Made by a program: the position numbers and the translations under genes
The notes under the pieces: generated by a model
What the model was told of the DNA's origin: nothing
Seen by the model: the letters and a program-made list of their open reading frames with translations, nothing else
Database searches by the model: none
Part shown: positions 42,833 through 52,964 of the stretch, piece by piece
Layout: every line of letters begins with the position of its first letter
Numbering within the stretch: the first letter of the stretch is position 1
Assembly (NCBI RefSeq): GCF_004796535.1
Contig: NZ_SPHY01000002.1
Span: forward strand, 186,001 to 250,000
DNA from: Sphingomonas flavalba
GTDB lineage: Bacteria; Pseudomonadota; Alphaproteobacteria; Sphingomonadales; Sphingomonadaceae
Reading direction: 5' to 3'
Length of the DNA stretch: 64,000 bases

Positions 42833-44071
42833 GTGCGCCGGGCGCGCGCTTCCTTGCCACCGACGGCGTGGGCGATCGTCGCGTTGCTCCTGCTTGCGAC
42901 GGGGCTCGGGGTGGCAAGCTGGACAAAGTCCCGCCCCGCCCCAGCGCCCGGCGGTGCAAGCCCGCCGCCCCGTAACGCATCGCCACCGCCGCCTGTCGAA
43001 CCGCTGGAACTGCGCGTGCTGAGCCGGGAGCAGGCGATGGCGATCAACGCCGCGGTGCCGTTCGTCCGCGGGCCGAACCCGGCGGCGCGGCCGTTTCGAT
43101 TGAAGGGCAGCGGCGACGACCTCGCCCGCGCCATCGACTGCCTGGCGGCGGCGATGCTGTACGAAGCCGGCGGCGCCGATGCCGACGGGCAGCGGGCCGT
43201 CGCCCAGGTCGTCATCAACCGGCTGCGCCACCCGGCCTTTCCCAAGACGGTCTGCGGCGTCGTGTTTCAGGGGCAGGAACGCTCGACCGGCTGCCAGTTC
43301 ACCTTCACCTGCGACGGCGCGCTTGCCCGCGTGCCTGCGCCGGCGGCCTGGCGAGTGGCGCAGGCGCGGGCGCGCCAGGCGCTGACCGGCAAGGTGTTCA
43401 AGCCGGTCGGCCACGCCACGCATTACCATACCGACTGGGTCGTGCCCTATTGGAGCGCGAGCCTCGACAAGGTGGCGGCGGTGAACAGCCATCTGTTCTT
43501 CCGTTGGACGGGGTGGTGGGGCACGCCGCCTGCCTTTCGTTTCAGTCCTGCCGGGCGGGAACCGATGATCGCGAAGATCGCCTTTCTGTCAGCGGCGCAT
43601 CGGCCAGCCCCGTCGCCGGCCCTGGTACCCGGCGCGATGGGAGCCGCGGCGCTGGCGGTGCTGCCCGCCAGCAAGCCCATCCGACTGTTGACGGCTTCGG
43701 CGGCGGGCGACACGTTCCTCGTCGTCCTCGACCGCACCGCCTCGCCAGACAGCTACCCGGCGCTGGCACTAGAGACATGCGGCGACCGCCCGTTCTGCAA
43801 GTTCGTCGGCTGGACCAGCGCGGCGAAGGCGGCGGACGCCCTGCCGCTTAACGACACGCAGGTCGCCGATCAGGCGTTCAGTTATCTGCGCAACCGCACT
43901 AACAGCTTCGAGAAGATGCTGTGGAACTGCACGCAGTTCAAACGCCCGCATCCGGATCAATGCATGAAGACGCCGCCGCCGGTGCTCCGGCCCTCGCCGG
44001 TCGCTACGCCGCGAACTGCCCCGGTTCCAGCGCCATCAGCGTCTCCGCCCCCGCTTCGATCTCCCGCCTGA
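42833..44071 (+). CDS. SleB-family (hydrolase_2) cell wall hydrolase
   Basis: 412 residues, GTG start. N-terminal membrane anchor ([18 protein letters not shown]), Pro-rich linker, then a hydrolase_2 domain with [36 protein letters not shown]-type conserved E in YEAGG and [14 protein letters not shown]-terminal cysteine-bearing region and a Pro/Ser tail follow. Probably anchored outside the inner membrane, cleaving peptidoglycan. The last 68 nt overlap the convergent acyl-CoA dehydrogenase gene. Confidence 0.85.
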   Translation: MRRARASLPPTAWAIVALLLLATGLGVASWTKSRPAPAPGGASPPPRNASPPPPVEPLELRVLSREQAMAINAAVPFVRGPNPAARPFRLKGSGDDLARAIDCLAAAMLYEAGGADADGQRAVAQVVINRLRHPAFPKTVCGVVFQGQERSTGCQFTFTCDGALARVPAPAAWRVAQARARQALTGKVFKPVGHATHYHTDWVVPYWSASLDKVAAVNSHLFFRWTGWWGTPPAFRFSPAGREPMIAKIAFLSAAHRPAPSPALVPGAMGAAALAVLPASKPIRLLTASAAGDTFLVVLDRTASPDSYPALALETCGDRPFCKFVGWTSAAKAADALPLNDTQVADQAFSYLRNRTNSFEKMLWNCTQFKRPHPDQCMKTPPPVLRPSPVATPRTAPVPAPSASPPPLRSPA

Positions 44072-45785
44072 GCGCGCCCGCCTGGGGCATCATCCGGCCG
44101 GCGAAGAAGCGCGCGGTCGTGCGCTTGGCCTGCGCGAAATCGCTGTCGTCGCCGCTGACCGCCCGCACCGCGCGCAGCCACATCAATCCGACGGCGACGA
44201 TACCCATCAGGTGCAGGTACGGCGTCGCCGCCGCGCCGGCATTGTTCGGATTGGTTATGCCGTTCTGCACCAGCCACATCGTCGCCGCCTGCAACTGACC
44301 CAGGGCCTTCTCCAGCGCCCCCGCAACCTCCGCCGCATCGGTGTCGTCCTTGCCGTCGGCTGCCTCCGCCGCAACCAGCGCGAAGAAAGCCTGGACCGCA
44401 CGGCCGCCGTTCTGGGCCAGCTTACGCCCGACCAGGTCCATCGCCTGCACGCCGTTGGCACCTTCGTAAATCATCGCGATCCGGGCATCGCGGACATACT
44501 GCTCAACCCCGGTCTCGACGATGTAGCCGTGGCCGCCGAACACCTGCTGGGCGTTGGTAGCGATGCGATAGCCCATGTCGGTGCCGTAGCCCTTGATCAC
44601 CGGGGTCAGCAGCGAGATCAGGTCGTCGGCCGCCTGCCGCTCCTCCTCGCTCTCCGCCTTGTGGCTGAGGTCAACCTGGAGAGCACCCCACAGGCACAGT
44701 GCCCGCAACCCTTCGGTCAGCGCCTTGCCTTCCATAAGGATGCGGCGGATGTCAGGGTGGGCGAACAGGGTATCCGCCTTCTCATCCGGTTCGGCGGCGC
44801 CGGTCAGCGCCCGCCCCTGCCGCCGCTCTCCGGCGTAGGCGACCGCGTTCTGATGGGCGATCTCGCCCTGTGCCAGCCCTTGCAGGCCGACACCGAGGCG
44901 CGCCGCGTTCATCATGATGAACATCGCCGCCAACCCCTTGTTGGCCTCCCCAACCAGATAGCCGGTCGCCCCATCATAATTCATCACGCAGGTGGCGTTG
45001 CCGTGGATGCCCATCTTGTGCTCGATCGAGCCGCAGGACACGCCGTTGCGCGCGCCGAGGCTGCCATCGTCGTTGACCAGCAGCTTCGGCACGATGAACA
45101 GCGAGATGCCCTTCACATTGTCTGGCGCGCCGCTGATCTTGGCGAGGACAAGGTGGATGATGTTGCTGGTCAGATCATGCTCGCCAGCAGAGATGAAGAT
45201 CTTGGTGCCGGTGATGCGGTAGCTGCCATCCTCAGCCGGCTCGGCGCGGGTGCGGATCAAACCCAGGTCGGTGCCGCATTGCGGCTCCGTCAGGTTCATC
45301 GTGCCGCCCCATTCGCCGGAGACCATCTTCGGTACGTACAGTGCCTTCTGCGCATCCGAGCCCTTGGCGAGGATCGCGGCGACCGCGCCCATCGTCAGCC
45401 CGTTATACATGGCGAAGGCCATGTTGGCCGAACACAGATATTCCTCGAAGGCGGTGGCGACGACATGCGGCATACCCTGCCCGCCGAATTCCTCCGCGCC
45501 GCCCAGCGTCCCCCATCCGGCGGCGACAAACTGGTCATAGGCGCCCTTGAACCCGGCCGGCGTCGTCACCGCACCATCGGCATGGCGGGTGCAACCTTCG
45601 GCGTCGCCGCTCTGGTTCAGCGGGAACAGCACTTCCTCGACGAATTTCGCGCCTTCGGTCAGTACCGCCTCGACCACGTCCGGCGTGGCGTTCTGGAAGC
45701 CGGCGAGGTTGCTGTAGCGGTCTAGCCTCAGAATCCTGTCGAGCACGAAGCGGGTGTCGCGGATCGGCGCGGTGTAGATCGGCAT
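44004..45785 (-). CDS. Acyl-CoA dehydrogenase, large (DmdC-type) subfamily
   Basis: 593 residues. FAD acyl-CoA dehydrogenase fold: [53 protein letters not shown], and the catalytic region [38 protein letters not shown] with the E in YEG. The extra N- and C-terminal segments mark the ~600-residue class. A beta-oxidation or 3-methylthiopropanoyl-CoA type reaction is likely; the exact substrate is unknown. ATG 45785 with GGAGAG upstream; the MerR regulator lies 35 nt upstream. Confidence 0.92.
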   Translation of the reverse strand: MPIYTAPIRDTRFVLDRILRLDRYSNLAGFQNATPDVVEAVLTEGAKFVEEVLFPLNQSGDAEGCTRHADGAVTTPAGFKGAYDQFVAAGWGTLGGAEEFGGQGMPHVVATAFEEYLCSANMAFAMYNGLTMGAVAAILAKGSDAQKALYVPKMVSGEWGGTMNLTEPQCGTDLGLIRTRAEPAEDGSYRITGTKIFISAGEHDLTSNIIHLVLAKISGAPDNVKGISLFIVPKLLVNDDGSLGARNGVSCGSIEHKMGIHGNATCVMNYDGATGYLVGEANKGLAAMFIMMNAARLGVGLQGLAQGEIAHQNAVAYAGERRQGRALTGAAEPDEKADTLFAHPDIRRILMEGKALTEGLRALCLWGALQVDLSHKAESEEERQAADDLISLLTPVIKGYGTDMGYRIATNAQQVFGGHGYIVETGVEQYVRDARIAMIYEGANGVQAMDLVGRKLAQNGGRAVQAFFALVAAEAADGKDDTDAAEVAGALEKALGQLQAATMWLVQNGITNPNNAGAAATPYLHLMGIVAVGLMWLRAVRAVSGDDSDFAQAKRTTARFFAGRMMPQAGALRREIEAGAETLMALEPGQFAA

Positions 45786-45820
45786 GTCCAAACTCTCTCC
45801 AGAAGAACGACGGACTAGAT

Positions 45821-46240
45821 TCAGTCGGCGGCGTCGACCTGGGCAACCGCATCGATGAAACGCCGCAGTTCATCGATCGTCGCATCGATGTCCCGCTTCT
45901 GCGCCTCAAGCATCTTCACCCGGGCGGAGCATTTCTCGATCGTCACCCGGCGCTGCTCCTGCCGCCCGTCGCCGATATCGTAGAGATCGATCATCTCGCG
46001 GATTTCGCCGAGCGAGAAACCGACGCGCTTGCCACGCAATATCCACGCCAGCCGGGCGCGATCACGCTTCGAGTATATTCGGGCGGTACCACGCCGCTGC
46101 GGCGCGATCAGCCCTTCGTCCTCGTAGAAGCGCAACGCGCGGGCCGTGACGTGAAACTCCTCCGACAGGTCGGAGATCGAATACTGATGCCGGTTGCGCG
46201 TGTCCGGCGTGTCAACGGTCGCGTGATGCTGCGTAGCCAT
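45821..46240 (-). CDS. MerR-family regulator (LiuR-like)
   Basis: 139 residues. MerR helix-turn-helix at the N-terminus ([26 protein letters not shown]), the Y-x-x-RD-R wing, and a C-terminal coiled coil with a cysteine. LiuR-type MerR proteins control branched-chain amino acid and fatty acid catabolism; the acyl-CoA dehydrogenase directly downstream fits that. A matching operator sits in its own promoter. Only one Cys is seen, so it is not a metal-ion MerR. Confidence 0.88.
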   Translation of the reverse strand: MATQHHATVDTPDTRNRHQYSISDLSEEFHVTARALRFYEDEGLIAPQRRGTARIYSKRDRARLAWILRGKRVGFSLGEIREMIDLYDIGDGRQEQRRVTIEKCSARVKMLEAQKRDIDATIDELRRFIDAVAQVDAAD

Positions 46241-46245
46241 ACGTC

Positions 46246-46275
46246 ATCATAGATTGACGTTTACGGAATGATCAA
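46246..46275 (-). promoter_or_regulatory. MerR-type promoter/operator for the regulator gene
   Basis: On the minus strand: -35 TTGATC, an 18-nt spacer holding TTCCGTAAACGTCAA (LiuR-like operator, half-sites CGTAAA/ACGTCAA), and -10 TATGAT. The predicted transcription start falls within 1-2 nt of the regulator ATG, so the mRNA may be leaderless. Long spacers with an operator inside are characteristic of MerR-family promoters. Confidence 0.55.
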
Positions 46276-46302
46276 TTGACAATATTGACAGCAGCGCAGC
46301 CC

Positions 46303-46662
46303 TCAGTCGCGGACCAGCCCGTCCCCGTCGATCCGCCGGTAGAAGCAGCTTCGCTCACCGGTATGGCAGGCCGGACCGGCCGCGTTCACCCTCAGCCATA
46401 TCGCGTCCTGATCGCAGTCAATCCGCATGTCGACGACGCGCAGCACGTTACCGGACGTTTCGCCCTTTTTCCACAAGCGCCCACGGCTGCGCGACCAGAA
46501 GTGCGCCTCGCCGGTCGACCGCGTCAGCGCCAGCGCCGCCGCGTTCATGTGCGCGACCATCAGCACCGTTCCGTCCGCCGCGTCGGTCGCCACCGCGGTG
46601 ATCAGCCCGGCCGCATCGAATTTCGGCGCCAGCACGACGCCCTGCTCATGATCGTCGTTCAT
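46303..46662 (-). CDS. hisI: Phosphoribosyl-AMP cyclohydrolase
   Basis: 119 residues. [29 protein letters not shown] and [11 protein letters not shown] carry the metal-binding aspartates and cysteines. Opens the purine ring in histidine synthesis. Separate from the other his genes, which are not in the window. Divergent from purF. Confidence 0.95.
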   Translation of the reverse strand: MNDDHEQGVVLAPKFDAAGLITAVATDAADGTVLMVAHMNAAALALTRSTGEAHFWSRSRGRLWKKGETSGNVLRVVDMRIDCDQDAIWLRVNAAGPACHTGERSCFYRRIDGDGLVRD

Positions 46663-46795
46663 GTCCTTTTGGCTAGCCGTGGTTGCGAATCCCGTCCAGC
46701 CGTTCGTGGCCTCGAAGCATTATGTGACAAGAGGGCGACAAACCGGCCCGGCATTCCTATATGGCAGGCAACGTGCTTCCGTGGGCCGCGATTCC

Positions 46796-48256
46796 ATGCT
46801 GACTACCAATCCGTTCGACGACGATAAACTACATGAGGAGTGCGGTATTTTCGGCATCTGGAATGCCGAAACCGCGTCGGCGATGACCGCCTTGGGCCTC
46901 CATGCGCTCCAGCATCGCGGCCAGGAAGCGGCCGGCATCACGAGTTGGGACGGCGAACATTTCCACACCCACCGCGCGATGGGCCATGTCGCCGGCAATT
47001 TCGACCGCGACGAAGTGATCCGCGGCCTGCCGGGCCGGGTCGCCTGCGGCCATGTCCGCTATTCGACGACCGGCGAGACAGCACTGCGCAATGTCCAGCC
47101 GCTCTATGCCGACCTCGCCAGCGGCGGTTTCGCCGTCGCCCATAACGGCAACATCTCCAACGCGCTGAAATTGCGGCGGGAACTTGTCCAGCGTGGCAGC
47201 ATCTTCCAATCGACTTCGGACACCGAAACGATCATCCACCTCGTTGCGACCAGCGCCTACCGTACGCTGCTCGACAAATTCATCGACGCGCTTCGTCAGG
47301 TCGAGGGCGCCTATTCATTGATCTGTCTGACGCCGGAAGGGCTGATTGCCTGCCGCGACCCGCTCGGCATCCGGCCGCTGGTCATGGGCAAGCTTGGCGA
47401 CGCCATCATCTTCGCGTCGGAAACCGTCGCGCTCGATGTCGTCGGCGCCGAATATGTTCGCGCCGTCGACCCCGGCGAGATCGTCATCGTCACCGAGGGC
47501 GAGGTCCGTTCGATCCGCCCGTTCGCGCCGATGAACCCTCGCCCGTGCATCTTCGAGCATGTCTATTTCTCGCGGCCCGACTCGATCGTCGACGGCGCGT
47601 CGGTCTACACCGTGCGCAAGGCGATCGGCGCGCAGTTAGCGACGGAAGCGCCGGTTGACGCCGACCTGGTCATTCCCGTCCCCGATTCCGGCGTGCCCGC
47701 CGCGATCGGCTATGCGCAGCAATCGGGCATTCCGTTCGAACTCGGTATCATCCGCTCCCACTATGTCGGCCGTACCTTCATCCAGCCCGGCGACAAGGTC
47801 CGTCACCTCGGCGTCAAGCTGAAGCACAATGCCAACCGTGCGCTGATTGCCGGCCAGCGCATCGTGCTGATCGACGATTCGATCGTGCGTGGCACCACCT
47901 CGCTCAAGATCGTCCAGATGATGCGCGATGCCGGGGCGAAGGAGGTGCATATGCGCATCGCCAGCCCGCCGACGCGGCACAGCTGCTTCTACGGCGTAGA
48001 CACGCCAGAACGCGCCAAACTGCTTGCCGCCAAGCTCGATGTGCCGGGGATGAACGACTATATCCACGCCGACAGCCTTGCCTTCGTATCGATCGACGGG
48101 CTCTACAAAGCGCTCGGGCAGGAACGCCGTGCCACCGTTCGCCCGCAGTTCTGCGATGCGTGCTTCACCGGCGACTATCCTACGACTTTGACCGATCAGG
48201 ACGATCTCGGCGCGTCGACCGACCAGCTTTCACTGCTCGCCGAACGGGTGATCTGA
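46796..48256 (+). CDS. purF: Amidophosphoribosyltransferase
   Basis: 486 residues. N-terminal glutaminase with nucleophile C16 (EECGIFG) after a short propeptide, and the phosphoribosyltransferase motif IVLIDDSIVRGTTS. First step of purine synthesis. Four Cys residues able to hold a [4Fe-4S] cluster occur in the C-terminal half (e.g., HSCFYG, FCDACF). ATG 46796 (MLTTNPFDDD) chosen so that C16 follows a typical propeptide. Confidence 0.97.
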   Translation: MLTTNPFDDDKLHEECGIFGIWNAETASAMTALGLHALQHRGQEAAGITSWDGEHFHTHRAMGHVAGNFDRDEVIRGLPGRVACGHVRYSTTGETALRNVQPLYADLASGGFAVAHNGNISNALKLRRELVQRGSIFQSTSDTETIIHLVATSAYRTLLDKFIDALRQVEGAYSLICLTPEGLIACRDPLGIRPLVMGKLGDAIIFASETVALDVVGAEYVRAVDPGEIVIVTEGEVRSIRPFAPMNPRPCIFEHVYFSRPDSIVDGASVYTVRKAIGAQLATEAPVDADLVIPVPDSGVPAAIGYAQQSGIPFELGIIRSHYVGRTFIQPGDKVRHLGVKLKHNANRALIAGQRIVLIDDSIVRGTTSLKIVQMMRDAGAKEVHMRIASPPTRHSCFYGVDTPERAKLLAAKLDVPGMNDYIHADSLAFVSIDGLYKALGQERRATVRPQFCDACFTGDYPTTLTDQDDLGASTDQLSLLAERVI

Positions 48257-48293
48257 CCGTCCCGGCCTTCTCCCGTTCCCAAGCGAGACTTTC

Positions 48294-49013
48294 ATGACCG
48301 ACACCAAACCCCTTGCCGACCGCCTTGTCCTAGTCACCGGCGCAAGCCGCGGCATCGGCGCCGCGACCGCCGAGGCGCTTGCCCGCGCAGGCGCGCATGT
48401 TCTGCTCACCGCCCGCACCAGCGGCGGGCTGGAGGAAGTGGAGGAGCGGGTCCACGCAGCGGGCGGCAGCGCGACGATCGCGCCTATGGACCTGACTGAC
48501 AGCGACGGCGTCGCCCGCCTCGCAGCCGCGATCGCCGAACGCTGGACGGCGCTAGACGCGCTTGTCCTCAATGCCGCGATGCTCGGCAGCCTGGGGCCGG
48601 TCCAGACGATCGACCCGAAGGAGTTCGCACGTCTGCTGACGCTCAACATCGCTGCCCAGCAGGCGCTGATCGCGGCGTTTGACCCGATGTTGCGGGTGGC
48701 GCCGGGCGGCGGCAACCTGATCGCCGTCACCTCCAGCGTCGGCCGGGCGCCGCGCGCTTTCTGGGGCGCCTATGGCGCATCGAAGGCGGCACTCGAAACG
48801 CTGGTCGGCGCCTATGCGGAGGAACAGCGCAACCTTGGCAAGGTCCGCGTCGCGATCGTCGACCCCGGCGCAACCCGGACGCGTATGCGCGCAAAGGCGT
48901 TCCCCGGAGAGGATGAAACGACCGTCAAGCCGCCGGAAGTCGTCGGCGGCCGCATCGCGGCGCTGCTCGCCAGCGGATTCGACACCGGCCATTTCGAGCG
49001 GGTCACCGGCTGA
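48294..49013 (+). CDS. Short-chain dehydrogenase/reductase (SDR) family protein
   Basis: 239 residues. NAD(P) motif TGASRGIGAA (residues ~16-24), NAAM loop, catalytic S in VTSSVGR and YxxxK in YGASK. Substrate unknown. It follows purF by 37 nt and may be cotranscribed with it. Confidence 0.9.
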   Translation: MTDTKPLADRLVLVTGASRGIGAATAEALARAGAHVLLTARTSGGLEEVEERVHAAGGSATIAPMDLTDSDGVARLAAAIAERWTALDALVLNAAMLGSLGPVQTIDPKEFARLLTLNIAAQQALIAAFDPMLRVAPGGGNLIAVTSSVGRAPRAFWGAYGASKAALETLVGAYAEEQRNLGKVRVAIVDPGATRTRMRAKAFPGEDETTVKPPEVVGGRIAALLASGFDTGHFERVTG

Positions 49014-49029
49014 CCCTCCAACCGCGCCG

Positions 49030-49698
49030 TTAAGTGGCGAACGTCACCTCGACCGCCGGCACGCCCGCGATCTCGCCACGTACCGTTTCTCCCCGCCGGA
49101 TCGGACCGACGCCAGACGGGGTGCCGGTGAAGATCAGGTCTCCGGGTGCAAGCGCGACCCAGGTTGACAGCCCGGCGATGATTTCCTCGACGCTCCAGAT
49201 CAACCGATCGAGGTCCGCATCCTGGCGGGTATCGCCATCGACGCTCAGGCTGATCCGGCCCGATCGGGGCGGCGGTCCCTGCACGATCGCGCCGACCGGG
49301 GCCGAATTGTCGAACCCCTTGGCCATGTCCCACGGCTCGCCGGCAGCTTTGGCCGCCGCCTGCAGGTCGCGCCGGGTCAGGTCCAGTCCGGCGGCGTGGC
49401 CGAAGATCAACGCCCCTGCTTCGGCGGCCGGGACATTCTCGCCGGTCGCGCCGATCGCGACGACCAGTTCGATCTCATGGTGCAGATTGTCGGTGCGGCT
49501 GGGAAACGGCAATATCGCCCCGCTCGCCACCACCGCACTGGCCGGCTTGGAGAAGAAGAACGGGAATTCGCGATCCGGGTCCGCCCCCATCTCGCGGGCA
49601 TGGTCGGCGTAATTTCGTCCGACGCAGTAGATACGCCGGACCGGAAAGCGCGCTGTCGCGCCGTCGATTGCAATCGTCACCGGTTCCAATGTGAACAT
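49030..49698 (-). CDS. Fumarylacetoacetate hydrolase (FAH) family protein
   Basis: 222 residues. FAH C-terminal fold: VGRNYADHAREMG, FFSKPASAVV, the metal ligands in HHEIELVVAIG (E-x-E), GAGLDLTRRD-like GLDLTRRD, and FTGTPSGVGP. Members include fumarylpyruvate and oxaloacetate-type hydrolases; the specific substrate cannot be assigned. ATG 49698; 68 nt from the divergent pgl gene. Confidence 0.88.
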   Translation of the reverse strand: MFTLEPVTIAIDGATARFPVRRIYCVGRNYADHAREMGADPDREFPFFFSKPASAVVASGAILPFPSRTDNLHHEIELVVAIGATGENVPAAEAGALIFGHAAGLDLTRRDLQAAAKAAGEPWDMAKGFDNSAPVGAIVQGPPPRSGRISLSVDGDTRQDADLDRLIWSVEEIIAGLSTWVALAPGDLIFTGTPSGVGPIRRGETVRGEIAGVPAVEVTFAT

Positions 49699-49766
49699 CG
49701 CCAATGCCCCTCCCTTACCCTGCGGCAGCCGTGGCGCCGGGGCGCCGACGCGGGCATATACACGCG

Positions 49767-50444
49767 ATGACGACAGAACACAGCCATGCAACGCCGCCAC
49801 TGATCGCCGATATGATCGAACAGACTCTCGCCGCCGCCATCACCGAACGCGGCGCGGCGTTGATCGCCGTTTCGGGCGGCCGCTCACCGATCCCGATATT
49901 CCACGCGTTGCGCGGCCGGCGGCTGCCTTGGGATCGCGTCACCGTCGCGTTGGTCGACGAGCGCTGGGTCGCGCCCGATCATCCCGACAGCAACGAACGG
50001 CTGGTGCGCGACGAATTGCTCGCGGACTGCGCCGCGGCGGCCCGGTTCGTGCCGATGAAGAACGCGGCGGTGGATGCGACGAGCGGTCAGCCCGCTTGCG
50101 AAGCGGCCTATCGTGCCCTGCCCCGCCCGTTCGACATCATGCTGCTCGGCATGGGCGAGGACGGGCACACCGCATCGCTATTCCCAGGCGCGCCGCAGCT
50201 TTGCGAGGGGCTGGAGACCGATGCGCTGACCATCGCCGTCACCCCGCCGGCGGCGGCGCATCAGCGCCTGTCGCTTACCCTCTCCGCCATCCTCGCCAGC
50301 CGGCGCATCGTCCTGCCGATCAGCGGCGCGGCGAAACGGGCCACCTATCAGACGGCCCGCAACCCGGGTCCGGTGAAAGCGATGCCGATCCGTGCCGTCC
50401 TGCGCCAGAGCGGCACGCCGGTCGAGGTGTGGATCGGCGAGTGA
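49767..50444 (+). CDS. pgl: 6-phosphogluconolactonase
   Basis: 225 residues. SGGRSPIPIFHAL, LVDERWVAPDHPDSNERLVRD and LLGMGEDGHTASLFPG are the family motifs. Second step of the oxidative pentose phosphate or Entner-Doudoroff route. ATG 49767 (MTTEHSHATPP). Converges on pckA, 16 nt apart. Confidence 0.95.
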   Translation: MTTEHSHATPPLIADMIEQTLAAAITERGAALIAVSGGRSPIPIFHALRGRRLPWDRVTVALVDERWVAPDHPDSNERLVRDELLADCAAAARFVPMKNAAVDATSGQPACEAAYRALPRPFDIMLLGMGEDGHTASLFPGAPQLCEGLETDALTIAVTPPAAAHQRLSLTLSAILASRRIVLPISGAAKRATYQTARNPGPVKAMPIRAVLRQSGTPVEVWIGE

Positions 50445-50460
50445 CGCCGGGCGTCAGGCG

Positions 50461-52059
50461 TCAGGCGACACGCGGCGCCGACTGGCGGACACCGTCATCG
50501 ACATGCGCCTCGAACTGGGCGAAGTTGGCGATGAACTGGCTGACCAGCTTCTGCGCGGTGGCATCATAGGCCGCCTTGTCTGCCCAGGTTTCCCGCGGGT
50601 CGAGGATCTTCGGGTCGACGCCCGGGGCGCTGACGGGAACCTGGAAACCGAAATGCGGGTCGGTGCGGAAGGCGACGGTGTTCAGGCTGCCGTCGAGCGC
50701 GGCGTTGAGCAGCGCGCGGGTTGCCTTGATCGGCATCCGGCTGCCGGTGCCGTAGCTGCCGCCGGTCCAGCCGGTGTTGACCAGCCAGCAATTGACGCCG
50801 CCCTTGGCGATCCGTTCTTTCAGCAGATTGCCGTAGGCCGAGGGATGGCGCGGCATGAACGGCGCGCCGAAGCAGGTGGAGAAGGTGGCGGTCGGTTCGG
50901 TCACGCCGATCTCGGTGCCGGCGACGCGGGCAGTGTAGCCGGACAGGAAATGATACATCGCCTGCTCGGGTGTCAACTGGGCTATCGGGGGTAACACACC
51001 ATATGCATCGGCGGTGAGCATGATAACGTTGCGGGGTACCGGCCCCATATTGTTTGCCGACGCATTCGGAATGAAATCAATGGGATAGGAGCCGCGACTG
51101 TTTTCCGCGAGCGTCGCATCGTCCAGGTCGATCTCTCGCGTGTCGCGGTCGATGACGACGTTCTCGAGGATCGTGCCGAACCGCCGGGTCGTCGCGTAGA
51201 TCTCCGGCTCCGCCTCGGCCGACAGGCGGATCATCTTGGCATAGCAGCCGCCTTCGAAGTTGAACACGGCGGTGTCCGACCAGCCATGCTCGTCATCGCC
51301 GATCAGCGTGCGGCTGGCGTCGGCGGACAGCGTCGTCTTGCCGGTGCCGGACAGGCCGAAGAACACCGCCGTATCGCCGTCCGGTCCGATATTCGCCGAA
51401 CAGTGCATCGGCATCACCCCCTGCACCGGCAGGCGGTAGTTGAGCAGGCCGAACACCGACTTCTTCATCTCGCCGGCATATTTGGTGCCGCCGATCAGGA
51501 TCAGCTTTTCCGACAGGCTGACGCCGATGATCGTTTCCCCGCGCGAGCCGTGCCGGACAGGGTCGGCGCGGAAGCTGGGCAGGTCGATGATCGTGTATTC
51601 GGGGATGAAGGCGGCCAGTTCAGCGCGCTCCGGCCGCACCAGCATCGTGCGGATGAACTGGCTGTGCCAGGCCAGTTCGGTGATGACGCGTACGTTCAGT
51701 CGGTATTCCGGCTGTGATCCGCCATAGAGGTCCTGCACGAACAGCGTGTCGCTGGCACCGAGCGCGGCGAGGAAATCGGCCTTCAGCGCGGTGAATTGTT
51801 CCGGCGTCATGCTCTTGTTGGTGTCGCCCCACCAGATCGTGTCCTCGGTTTCAGCGTCGCGGACGAAGAATTTGTCCTTGGCCGCCCGGCCGGTATGGGC
51901 ACCGGTCTCGACGACCAGCGGCCCGTCCTTGGCGAGGATACCCTCGCCCCGCGCCAGCGCCAGCTCGACCAACTGCGCGGGCAGCAGGTTCCAGTGGACG
52001 GTGGCGCTGGTGGTAATGCCCTGTTCGGCAAGCGTGAACGACGGTTTGGTGATGGACAC
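50461..52059 (-). CDS. pckA: Phosphoenolpyruvate carboxykinase (ATP)
   Basis: 532 residues from GTG 52059 (VSITKPSF). ATP-type [28 protein letters not shown], kinase-1a P-loop [11 protein letters not shown], metal-binding [10 protein letters not shown], and ENVVID. It converts oxaloacetate to PEP in gluconeogenesis. It is divergent from chvI across a 191-nt region that must hold both promoters. The pckA/chvGI/hprK neighbourhood is typical for alphaproteobacteria. Confidence 0.96.
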   Translation of the reverse strand: MSITKPSFTLAEQGITTSATVHWNLLPAQLVELALARGEGILAKDGPLVVETGAHTGRAAKDKFFVRDAETEDTIWWGDTNKSMTPEQFTALKADFLAALGASDTLFVQDLYGGSQPEYRLNVRVITELAWHSQFIRTMLVRPERAELAAFIPEYTIIDLPSFRADPVRHGSRGETIIGVSLSEKLILIGGTKYAGEMKKSVFGLLNYRLPVQGVMPMHCSANIGPDGDTAVFFGLSGTGKTTLSADASRTLIGDDEHGWSDTAVFNFEGGCYAKMIRLSAEAEPEIYATTRRFGTILENVVIDRDTREIDLDDATLAENSRGSYPIDFIPNASANNMGPVPRNVIMLTADAYGVLPPIAQLTPEQAMYHFLSGYTARVAGTEIGVTEPTATFSTCFGAPFMPRHPSAYGNLLKERIAKGGVNCWLVNTGWTGGSYGTGSRMPIKATRALLNAALDGSLNTVAFRTDPHFGFQVPVSAPGVDPKILDPRETWADKAAYDATAQKLVSQFIANFAQFEAHVDDGVRQSAPRVA

Positions 52060-52250
52060 GATGAAAACACTCCCGGTCGACGAGCGTCTGCCCGCACCGG
52101 AGCACGCCCGCTGAATTGCCATGCAGGGGGATTTCACTAGTCGAAACGCGCCAGACCGGTCAAACGACGAACGTCATTAACTCCGCGCGATTGCCGCGCG
52201 CTGCCCGTTGGTCTAGCACGCGACGGAGGCCGTTTTGCAGGAGGATCGGG

Positions 52251-52964
52251 ATGTCCGCGGTGATCGCCCTGGTCGACGACGATCGCAACATCCTTACGTC
52301 CGTATCGATCGCGCTGCAGGCCGAGGGCTTCGTCACACGGCTGTATTCGGATGGAGAAGCCGCGCTGAAGGCGCTGCTCGACAACCCGCCGGACCTGGCG
52401 GTGTGCGACATCAAGATGCCGCGCATGGACGGGCTGGAGCTTCTGCGCCGGCTGCGCGAGAAATCGTCGCTGCCGGTGATTTTCCTGACCTCGCGCGACG
52501 ACGAACTGGACGAGGCGCTGGGTCTGGCGATGGGCGCCGACGATTATATCGCCAAGCCGTTTTCGCAACGCCTGCTGATCGCCCGCATCCGTGCGATCCT
52601 GCGCCGGGCCGACCTGACCCGGCTCGGCCCGGCCGGTGACGGAGATGGCGAGCCGACCGCCGAGCCGATCGTGCGCGGCCGGCTGTCGATGGACCCGGCG
52701 CGGCACCGGGTGACCTGGGCGGACAAGGAGGTGACGCTGACCGTCACCGAGTTCCTGATCCTGGAATCGCTGGCCCAGCGCCCCGGCGTCGTCAAATCGC
52801 GCAACCAGTTGATGGATGCCGCCTATCAGGACGACGTTTATGTCGACGACCGCACGATAGACAGCCACATCAAGCGCTTGCGCCGCAAGTTCCGCCAGGC
52901 CGACCCACAATTCGAGGCGATCGAGACGCTTTATGGCGCCGGCTACCGATTTTCCGAAGACTGA
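52251..52964 (+). CDS. chvI: Response regulator ChvI
   Basis: 237 residues. Receiver with acid cluster D9-D11 and phosphoacceptor D53, K in IAKPFS; then an OmpR/PhoB winged-helix DNA-binding domain ([34 protein letters not shown]). It pairs with ChvG to control envelope and acid-response genes. Excellent AGGAGG site precedes ATG 52251. Its 3' end overlaps chvG by 32 nt. Confidence 0.93.
   Translation: MSAVIALVDDDRNILTSVSIALQAEGFVTRLYSDGEAALKALLDNPPDLAVCDIKMPRMDGLELLRRLREKSSLPVIFLTSRDDELDEALGLAMGADDYIAKPFSQRLLIARIRAILRRADLTRLGPAGDGDGEPTAEPIVRGRLSMDPARHRVTWADKEVTLTVTEFLILESLAQRPGVVKSRNQLMDAAYQDDVYVDDRTIDSHIKRLRRKFRQADPQFEAIETLYGAGYRFSED

Noticed and set aside
50442-50456. TGACGC/GCGTCA hairpin between pgl and pckA as a terminator
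   Set aside because: Only six base pairs and no T-run on either side; too weak to list as a supported terminator.
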